A stretch of 64,000 nt of DNA from Isoetes taiwanensis (lineage: Eukaryota; Streptophyta; Lycopodiopsida; Isoetales; Isoetaceae): positions 6,179,676 through 6,243,675 of the forward strand of contig JAJEKV010000072.1 in NCBI GenBank assembly GCA_021234155.1, in the 5' to 3' direction. This document shows, in pieces, positions 55,818-64,000 of this stretch (position 1 is the stretch's first letter; each line of letters begins with the position of its first letter). Made by a program: the position numbers and the translations under genes. Under the pieces are notes generated by a model, which ran no database searches, had not been told where the DNA came from, and saw only the letters and a program-made list of their open reading frames with translations.

Positions 55818-55998
55818 AATTTCAATAAATTTTTTTACGTTTTATAAAAATCGTTTATAAGTTTTACGGGGGTAAATACCTCGGCGCTACCAGGCTCTCC
55901 GCCGCTCGCCCTCGCCTAGCCTAACGGTGCTGCTGAAGTATTTATCCCCGTAAAAACCTATAAACAATTTTTATATAATACGTAGAAAACAATTTAAT
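55818..55998. repeat. Imperfect inverted repeat with GC-rich loop
   Basis: Arms 55818-55886 and 55930-55998 pair at roughly 78% (GTTTTACGGGGGTAAATACC against its complement GTATTTATCCCCGTAAAAAC). The loop is about 45 bp and GC-rich. It could be an old MITE or a hairpin-RNA-like structure; no target duplication was found. Confidence 0.6.
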
Positions 55999-56251
55999 TG
56001 ACCTTTCACGGAGGAGGTTATCCACATGGATTAAAACCCTAATAGGGCAAATTTGCTTCTGCCTGTATACCGCCCAAGTTCAGGAATGCTTTCTTGAAAT
56101 CTTATTTTCACGTTCTTTATCCCACTTATTTTAGACGCAATATGAGAGAAAGCGGGATTGAAGCTTGCTCAATTTGAAATGCAGGGTTTCCTCATTTATT
56201 TTTAGTTTATTTTGGGTTTGATGCTACATGTTTTACAAAGATTTTTTCCAG

Positions 56252-56533
56252 TGCTTGGCAGTCAGGTGATGGAGTAACAGCCTCCAGTATTTCGCATCAT
56301 GGGTCTGCTTCTGCTATGTTAACCATTGCTAAGAAGCCTTCAGGTATGCCAATTTTGACATGATTTTGCCATCATAGCTTTCGATGATAAGAAACTTCAT
56401 CTTGTTTGCTACGTTATATTCCTTACCTTTGTGCACAGCGCCGGTTTATCGCTCGAGCCTTGTAAGGTTGCTGGTTTTGAAACTTTTATTGCAAAGTTGT
56501 TTATAGTTCGTCATGGGAAGAAAGCTAGGTAAT
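56252..56533 (+). other. Two exon-like islands of unknown origin
   Basis: 56252-56344 reads AWQSGDGVTASSISHHGSAS then AMLTIAKKPSG, between TTTTTTCCAG and GTATGCC. 56439-56531 reads AGLSLEPCKVAGFETFIAKL then FIVRHGKKAR, between GTGCACAG and GTAATCG. Splice signals are good but the phases of the two islands do not agree, so a frame slip or non-adjacency is implied. I do not recognise the protein. Confidence 0.3.
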
Positions 56534-56591
56534 CGTTTGAGTCCATAGAGTATCTTAATGATCACATTTTGCTTGTGTGAATGATATGCAT

Positions 56592-56890
56592 TGTTGGGGT
56601 GGTCACCACACTTGTCACCACTCACCACACTCATCATACACCACACTCATCATTATACATGTGTGCAGGATATTTGCACGTATGCATTGAGGAGCCATTA
56701 TGATCATTGTATTATCTGAGCAGAGAGAGAAGAACAAGGGACGGTGTATTGAGAGAGAGAGAGTGTTTTTGCTTGATCTAGCTATGGAGATGATGATTCT
56801 TTGTGTTGTGCATTGCCTTATTCTGATAGATTGAGCTTGGATTGTTGGGTTTTTCATCCTTCTTGCAAGGTTAGAGTCTAGGCTCTAACA
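56592..56890 (+). mobile_element. 5' LTR of a gypsy-type element
   Basis: A 299-bp segment starts TGTTGGGGTGGTCACCAC and ends AGGCTCTAACA, so it has TGTT...AACA termini. Short simple repeats (CACCACACTCATCA, GAGAGAGAGAG) lie inside. It is placed by the primer binding site four bases downstream. The 3' LTR is beyond the window or lost. Confidence 0.7.
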
Positions 56891-56893
56891 ATT

Positions 56894-56910
56894 TGGCGAC
56901 CACGGTGCTC
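56894..56910 (+). promoter_or_regulatory. Primer binding site of the gypsy-type element
   Basis: TGGCGACCACGGTGCTC begins with TGG, as expected for a tRNA 3'-CCA complement, and follows the LTR end by three bases. The TTGGCGACC form is common in plant Ty3/gypsy elements; which tRNA is not determined. Confidence 0.6.
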
Positions 56911-57235
56911 GACAGACCATTGATCGGCAAGAATTTCCATTGAAAAAGGAGTTGTTACCATTGGTATTGGTGATCGTCGGTAAAGAACGATACCATTGTG
57001 AAAGGAGCAATTTCTTGTGTGAAGGGGATTTTGCCGTAATTGATTTGTGGAGTAAAATTTGACAAGGGGAGCATAGTTTTATGCCCAAGGGAAGTAAGAA
57101 GGATATCCCACCAAGCTCCATCGTAACAAGAAGGGGACCGGTGAGTCAATCTTTGGGCTCAAAATTGCATCAAGATTCAATTTCGTTTTCAGATTTGGAA
57201 GCATCCGGGGTCTAATTCTCGAGATCCGGGAGGTT

Positions 57236-58284
57236 TTGATTCCATTTACCGATCTAGAAGGTAATCCAATTTCGTTTTTCAAATTGAAGGGAGATTCAAT
57301 TTCGTTTTCCAATTTCAAGAAACCCAAGAAGAGGCGAGATGGTCAGACATTACCACCTATGGTATGGGGTTTTCGGACAATGGGGATTCCAAAGTTTGAT
57401 GATCTAGTAGATCGGGATCCTTTGAAGCATATTGTGAAGTTTGAGAGGTATTGCCCGAATGTAAGTTACCGGTGGTGATTATTTGCTTTGGTTTCATAGT
57501 TCTTTGCAAGATTCTGGTGGAGGAATGGGCACAAACTCAGCCGGATACCATGACATATCGAGGGAATTAAAGGGAAGCTTTCATTGCTAATTATCAAGAA
57601 GTTCATGGTAAGGATAAGACTATGGAAAGGTGGACCAATTTCACACAAAAGGAAGATGAATCAATTAGAGAGTATAATCAGAGGTATATTGCGGTTCTCA
57701 AAGTCGTGGTTCATTGGAAGATTGCAAGGAATGATGAAATGGATATCCAATGGTATGTGAAGGGGCTGAAACGAGCTATTGCTCATAAGGTGAAGGCAAA
57801 ACAACCTACAACATTGCTAGAGGCACAAAAGTATGCTCTCAAGGCTGAAGATAAGCTGGGATACATTCATGAAGTTGCTGCTCCAGAGCATAAGACAGAG
57901 GACATTGCAGCCAAGATTTCTAAGCTTACAATTGGTGAGAAGCCAAGGGAGGTGCAGTTTATTACTTGTGAGTATTGTGGGTCTATTGGACATTCTGATA
58001 CTACATGTAGATTGCTGAAATTCTGCTCAAGATGCCAAATAAAGGGCCATAATGATCAAGAATGTAGGGAGAAGAGATTCTTTGAGAGAGCCAATCCGGT
58101 ATTTGCTGTTATGCAACAAACACCATCTATTCCTATTCAACCAATGCAAGCAGCACCTATCATACCACAAGTTCCAATGATGCCACCGATTGCCCAACAA
58201 GTTCCAATGGGTTCCACACCAATGGTGCAGCCAAAACAGGGATGGTATCCAAGTAAGGCTCATTTCCTAGGATGGGTCCTATGA
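57236..58284 (+). pseudogene. Gypsy gag with two zinc knuckles
   Basis: Frame 57622-58284 encodes the capsid-like region MERWTNFTQKEDESIREYNQ, QWYVKGLKRAIAHKVKAKQP and LEAQKYALKAEDK (retrotransposon gag core). Two CCHC knuckles follow: CEYCGSIGHSDTTC and CSRCQIKGHNDQEC, then a Met/Pro-rich tail (MMPPIAQQVPMGSTPMV). An upstream frame (57236-57478) adds GIPKFDDLVDRDPLKHIVKF and breaks at TGA 57476 before the main frame. It acts as a nucleocapsid protein in retroelement particles. No pol domain follows in the window. Confidence 0.85.
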
Positions 58285-59242
58285 TAGGCATATAAGTGAA
58301 GTGGTGTTCTCATTGAGCTTTGTAAAACATTGAGTACAAATGGATCCCTTACTAGGGATAGATAAATTTGGAAATATGAACTTTAAATGCTCTGAAACTA
58401 GACAATCATCGAGAGCATGATGAAACTGAAGAATACAACATAAAAGATGGTCTTTTCTGCCACTTGGTCGATGAAAAGGTGAGAAGACTCGGTGACTGCT
58501 CCTCATCGGGAAGAAGAACCACGTCTTCTTAGGTTTTTGAGGAAACCCAAGCAAATAGTTGATGCACGACCCCACGCATTATGGCAACCACAAGACCTTA
58601 AACAATCCTGCAGAATCAGGCTGAAAGAAAACTAACCCGTCAATGAGTTAGATGCCATAGGCAAGAAGACTCGGAGGCTCCAGGGCCACGCCGAAAACAA
58701 CAACCCGACCAATCGGGGACCGTCCGCGGAATGACCATCATCGAAAAAAAAAACAACCGATTAGTCTTTGCCTCGGAGGCTATAGCGCCACGCCAGAAAA
58801 ACAATAAATATGATCTCGGAGGCAACAAATGCCACGCCGAGAGAAAAACATGAAATAAGAAATATTGACTCAGAGGCTACAATGCCACACCAAGAGAAAA
58901 CATGAATGAATAAATAAAATACTAGTGCCATGCCGAGAAAGAGTAAACCAATAAGTATGCCTCAGAGGCTACAAAGCCACGTTGAGGAAATAAAGAATGC
59001 AAATTTAAAGGACATAGAAAAGAAAATAACGAACACGATCAAATGAAAAAACCATCAAGGGAGGGAGGGTGAGGGAAACTGATAGGATAGAGAAGAAGGA
59101 AAAATCTAGCTCAAGAGAACGCCGATGATAGAACAATGAAGAGATGCTGAATAAATACGTCCCCATCCAAGGAATGTCGGTTCTATTGCTGTCGCAATAG
59201 AACCGTGGCATTCCTAGGATGGGTCCTATGATAGGCATATAG
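58263..59242 (+). repeat. Direct repeat flanking a 920-bp block
   Basis: TTCCTAGGATGGGTCCTATG plus ATAGGCATATA occurs at about 58264-58292 and 59213-59242. The block between may be a duplicated or template-switched segment of the element. Confidence 0.6.
58660..58992 (+). repeat. CTCGGAGGC...GCCACGCCGAG hairpin array
   Basis: About five units, 60-65 bp apart. Each has CTCGGAGGC (or CTCAGAGGC), a short loop, GCCACGCCGAG and an A-rich spacer. CTCGG/CCGAG ends make each unit a small stem-loop. It lies in the noncoding interior of the gypsy-type element. Confidence 0.65.
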
Positions 59243-62200
59243 TGGCCGATAGAAGAGGAACAAACTCAAAAACTACTCAGCATGGAAACTGAAAGGAAGA
59301 GAAGCTAAAGAGAAATATAGTACAAAGGAAGGGAGAAACGAGTCTACAAGGTCACTGGAAAAGAATGCACAGATAAGGCTGACGGCAATGAGAGTAAAAC
59401 GAAGGAAGAGGAAACTAAGAAAAATGGAGAAAAAAGGGGATAAAGAGAACACAGAGACAAAAGGAACAATAGAGAAGCAGATAAGAAATCCAGTTTGGAA
59501 AGATGGCTAGAAGACCAGAGTGGCAAATTTTGGAAAGATGATATAACAGAGATCAAAGGGGCAAAGAAGCAACAAGATAATAGAGCAATAAGACAAACGT
59601 GCAGAAGGGGCAAGTCAGAGGTACTAGAGTACCAAGGAAATGGCTCGTCGAGAGAAGTGAAGAGCAACCAAGGCAAATCAAGTAAATGAAGGAAGAAGAA
59701 ACCAAGAAAATGGAGCAAAGCGGGATAAAGAGAAGAAAGAGACAATGGAGCAATAAAGAAGTAGAAAGAGCAAGTAATGCCGAATTTAGATAATGGAATG
59801 AGTAAAAGGACACAATGGAACAATGCAGAGAGATAGAAAAGAAACATCGACAAATGCCACAAAAATCGAAACAATGTGGTAAGAGAAGGAGAAAGGAACT
59901 TATGGACAAAGAGCAGTCCAACCCACAAACATGGTAATATCAAAGCATGTAAACATCTCAAATAACTAACACAGCAGAAGAATACTACACTAACAAAGAA
60001 ACTATAACCGAACTAGCCTTCCTAGCAATAGAAAAGAGCAAAAGGACAAAGAAACCAAAGACGGAACCATGCAATCAAAGAAGTAATGAGGTCAACAAAG
60101 TTAAACAGAGCAACAAGCCAAAGGAATTCTATGAAGGAAAGAATGTAATCAAAAAAAGAGAAATGCTATCCAATGGCACCGTTGAGATAATGAGGAGCAT
60201 ATAGCAACTCGAGTGCAACAAATCCGAATGGGGTACGCCGGAAATAATAGAATAGTCGAACAAAAAGAAATGAAGTGGAGAATTGGGTCCACAACGTCAA
60301 AACTACAAAATGACGAATCGAAATGGAAGAGACAACTGGGGTACTGGTAAGTGAAGTGAAGGTAAGTGAAAAAATACAAGAACATGTCAACTAATCATAA
60401 ACACTGCCAGAGTGAAAAAAGAGCATGACTAGTTTAAGAACTAGAAAAAACGGAGACAATTACAATACCACAACAAGGCCAAACCTACAACCAAACGAGA
60501 ATGAAGATAATGGATAAACTGCTAGAAATGAACAGAATGCACCAGCCAGAAGACACGTTAATGGAACGCTATGATCAAAGGCATAACGAAAGTGCAAATA
60601 GAGCCATGGCCAAAGGAAATATGGACGTGCAGGAGGACCATCAAATTGGGACTAACCTAACGAGAGTGACTAACAGAACGTAGCATAGCGAATGTTCAAA
60701 TGGGAGTAACAGAACAATATGAGCAACTGGAGCAAAATAAAATATAATGGAAAAACTGAGGCCAATGGAACTCATGAGATCAAAAAGCGAAAAGTAATAA
60801 CAAGACTCAATGGAGAAACACAAACTAGATGGAGCAGAGATATGACCAAAGCGAACCGGGGTACAATAAAGTAATGGAGTAATGCGATTACTCACACTCG
60901 AAAAAATGAGTATGGAACAATATGGAGCAAATGGACGTAGAAGAAATAAAGCAAGAAGTTCAGATGAGAAGACGAAGTAAAGAAACCAACTAAGTCATAG
61001 AGCAAAGGAGAAACCATCCATTAGTATAAGATCACGAATGAAAAGGAAAATGAACAAAAATAGGTGCGATACTAATGCTCAGACAATGTAACATCGAACC
61101 ATATAAACTGAACACGAAGAATCTAAGGAGAAAAAATCAACGGAGGATGGGGAACGAGATCATGAATAAAGAAACTGAGCATATAGATAACAGAAAAATG
61201 GTGTAAAAGAAACTAACAAACCATAAGAAAGGAAGGAAGTTGAACACCGGGTGACCAAGAATAAGCAAGACCTAAGTGAGGGAGTAAGCGGTACAAAGGG
61301 CAGCCAAGAATAAAAAAGAGCAACTCACAGCCATATCGTGGAAGTAAATGGAATAATTCAGGACAAAAAGAACGTGGCAGCATTGAAAAGAGGTTGGAAT
61401 TTAACAAGGACCAGAAAAAAGAGAACTGGGACAAATAAATTTAAGGGGACAAATAGCAAAGTTGAAAAGGCTAATAAGCCAACAAATTCGGGGAGCAAAA
61501 GGCCATTAGAATGGATAAGCAAAATATAATGAATTTTAAAGGCAAAACAAGGGATCCACACAACACAAAGGAAAAAAGCAATTAAAATTGGAAATCATGA
61601 CCAAAAAGAAAAAATGGGATAAACGAGCAATGGTACTAGAAGCATAGAATGTCTCGAAGGAGTGAAGAAAATTTTGAATAACGAAGCAAGGACCATATAA
61701 AATATGAAAAGCAATGGAAAACATGCGGTAAAAGAAATAGTGCAAGCATAGAGAATACCAAATGAAAAAACTACAAGACGGCGAGAATAGAGAGAAAAGA
61801 ATTCCCCTAACGAAACCGACGAACCACGTAATCGTAAAATCAGCAATCATAGGGGACCCATAGCCTGCAGAAAGAGGTTAACAAAATACCAAGGAGAAAA
61901 CAATGGGACAAAACAGATGCACATCGATGCTACCATAGACTGAAAAAATGGAAAACTACGGAATAGTCAAATAATAAACTAGATATACGATAGAAACCAT
62001 TATATGCCCAATGGATGCTCCCACCTAAAAAATGAAATTTTCAATGCAAAATACTTCAAAGCAAAGCGAATTTTGTTGTAGAAAATGCAAAGCTTAAAGA
62101 GCAAAAAGAAAAAGATATTTAACCATGAATTTAATCGCTTGTTAAGTTGTCATAAGGCAAACATCCATGCTATATAATAAGTGGTCAACATGGACTAGTA

Positions 62201-64000
62201 AAGCCATATAGACAACAACGAAACTGCACAAAATCATAGAAACTATGAGAAGATATCATTATAGTACTTAAAGAAGCATGTGCATATGAAGGCGTAATCC
62301 GAGCCCAGAGCAACGAAAATGAAGGTGCATATGTACGCATCAAAAGCATGGAATTTGGAAAAAGATGAACTATGACGGGATAAAATTAAGCATGCAAGGA
62401 CAAAAAATGCTAATATAAGCAGAGGAAGCGAAATTAAACAACGGAACTTCACATGTCTCTTTAAGCCGAACAATAAAAACTGGAACTCGCATGCATCAAA
62501 AGAATATCACGAAAAGGTGGAACTCTACATGTGTCAAAAGCTAAAAAATTCAAAGTGAAACGTAAAAATCAACAATATGAGGAGGCATGAAAAACGACAC
62601 ATCTCTTGGCAAAATTAATCGATAAAAAATGTTTAGACGCAAAAATGCTAAAACCGGACACGTTTTGATGCGAAAATACAAATACATCCCTGGGCAAAAT
62701 TAATAGATGGAAATGCTTGAACACAAAAGATGCAAAAAACGTACCTTGCTAGTGGGATCCAGGATCCAATCTCTAGAAAAGAGAGACCTTACCAATAGGC
62801 CACAATCTCACATGTTGACGCAAAAACTCCAATGACATTAAAGTAGGATTCCGGCAGACCCCGTGCACCGCTCGAATCTAGGCCTTGGCTAGAGGATCAG
62901 AATCAAAGCTAGGTTCTCGCTCGGCCTGGATAAAGCCACAGAAGCGATACATGTCGAATAAAAAGGGGATCGGATTCGTGTGCCCAACACAAAAACCTCC
63001 TTACTAGCTGCAAACAATTGTGAACCTGGCAAAAAGAAATCTAGGCAAATGTAGAAAGAGTAAGCCAAGTAAGACCATTGCAAAATCAAAGAGATGTGTG
63101 GAAGTGTTATAGAAGCATGTGCATACGAAGGTCTGTAGGAAACCGATCTTGGAGCACTAAACCTTGAAAAACCACCCAGCCATAAACAATTGAAACCATA
63201 ATCTTCATGAATTAAAGCATACCTCGAGGCATATGTCTCGTACAACTCCTACTCACTTGCCACCAACCCTCCAATAGATAGACAAGGTAGTTTATCCAAG
63301 ATTAAGGCGACTCAATTTGGAAATCAAAAATATAAAATTAGTTTTCAGAGGACCGCCAACATTAAGAAGGAACAAGGATGATAAAATCAAAGGAGTGCCC
63401 AAAATTAAATGCGAGATGTCGTAAGAAGGCGAAAAACAAAAGGTGCATAGCAAAGCTATAGAACCAATAAAATAAATTACCAAAGGGGAAAGCAAGGACC
63501 CGGTATCCCCCCAGCCAAGGGGCCATGGGAAACAATGACCCAGTATCCCCTTCAAAGTCCACCGCTGCCGATCTTGGAGGCGGTTCTTGAATCGAGCAAA
63601 ATTGCCTTCGGGGGATCTTGAACCCACCCAATCGATTGGATCAATTGCACACACAAGGATCTGGCTACGGAATAGAAGGCAGTCAAGAATAGAATCAGAG
63701 CAACAATTCACGGGAGAGACAAAGACCCAAACAGATTGGATCAGAATACCTGAGACGGAAAAGAAACCTCTGAGACCGAGCTAGAAGCCAAGAGATAGAC
63801 CAAAAGGGGATTATGACTAACAAACCGAAAAAACAGAATTATGGAGATGAAGTAAAAGGAGACAGAACTGATCAATAGAGAGGAATTACAGGCTAGAATG
63901 AATCAACTTCACTGGAAAGACTCAATAAGAGGAATCTGGCAGAGAATAGAAGGACCGGAAAACGGATATGGACCAGAACAGGTCTTACGAAAATAATGTG
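59243..64000 (+). mobile_element. A-rich noncoding interior of the gypsy-type element
   Basis: A purine/A-rich plus strand for almost 5 kb with words such as AATGGAGCAA and GAAACATGAA. Complement frames are Phe/Ser/Leu-rich and compositional. No pol motif (DSG, YxDD, integrase HHCC) is seen on either strand and no second LTR before the window ends. I read it as a LARD-like non-autonomous element interior, but unrelated insertions cannot be excluded. Confidence 0.4.

Noticed and set aside
59344-63711. Minus-strand frames of 70-205 codons
   Set aside because: Phe/Leu/Ser-rich translations of an A-rich plus strand without any recognisable motif.

Overview
The window is nuclear DNA of a land plant with a large, transposon-filled genome. 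The evidence is a GT-AG-spliced RPW8-NB-LRR resistance gene, plant-type copia, gypsy, LINE, CACTA and Harbinger elements, a Raf-like MAPKKK fragment, a plant FMO/UPF0548 fragment and a stray piece of chloroplast atpB. Average composition is AT-rich, genes are few and nearly all are broken. I cannot assign the species; nothing here decides between a fern, a bryophyte and a gymnosperm. Bacterial features (operons, ribosome binding sites, CRISPR) do not apply.

Layout. 1-9.1 kb: a foldback element, a duplicated 3' fragment of an NLR, a Raf-like kinase fragment, a SINE-like repeat, then the main minus-strand NLR (5692-9080), which is interrupted by a TIR element and ends inside a chloroplast atpB fragment. 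9.1-12.2 kb: duplicated NLR-promoter sequence, a long-TIR foldback element with 151-bp tandem repeats, a dispersed 130-bp repeat followed by an LRR fragment, and a LINE-like poly(A) end. 12.8-15.6 kb: a gag-less, frameshifted Ty1/copia element (minus). 15.6-17.8 kb: probable LTR/noncoding sequence. 17.85-34.3 kb: an interval rich in the palindrome GACGTCGCATGCGACGTC. It holds a nine-exon minus-strand gene resembling En/Spm-associated proteins (18.46-21.34 kb), a LINE-tail insertion, a broken kinase-like gene (23.7-25.07 kb), a Harbinger MITE, a ~100-bp tandem repeat, two long polypurine tracts and a ~1.1-kb tandem repeat array.

34.7-40.5 kb: three minus-strand coding regions (coiled-coil/RING, a Gln/Ser-rich hypothetical, a decayed protein kinase). 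40.5-42.3 kb: a LINE (ORF1-like, endonuclease, start of RT). 42.95-43.66 kb: a complete non-autonomous CACTA element with its target duplication. 44-50 kb: a copia RNase H tail, an orphan ORF, hairpin repeats and a chimeric FMO-UPF0548 pseudogene. 50.8-53.1 kb: a second LINE type. 54-56 kb: dispersed repeats. 56.6 kb to the end: one gypsy-type element with LTR, PBS, gag and a long A-rich noncoding interior running off the window.

The genes do not form a pathway. The recurrent theme is gene fragments captured, duplicated or broken by transposons. Several otherwise good reading frames are broken by one base in a homopolymer, so some lesions may be base-calling errors.
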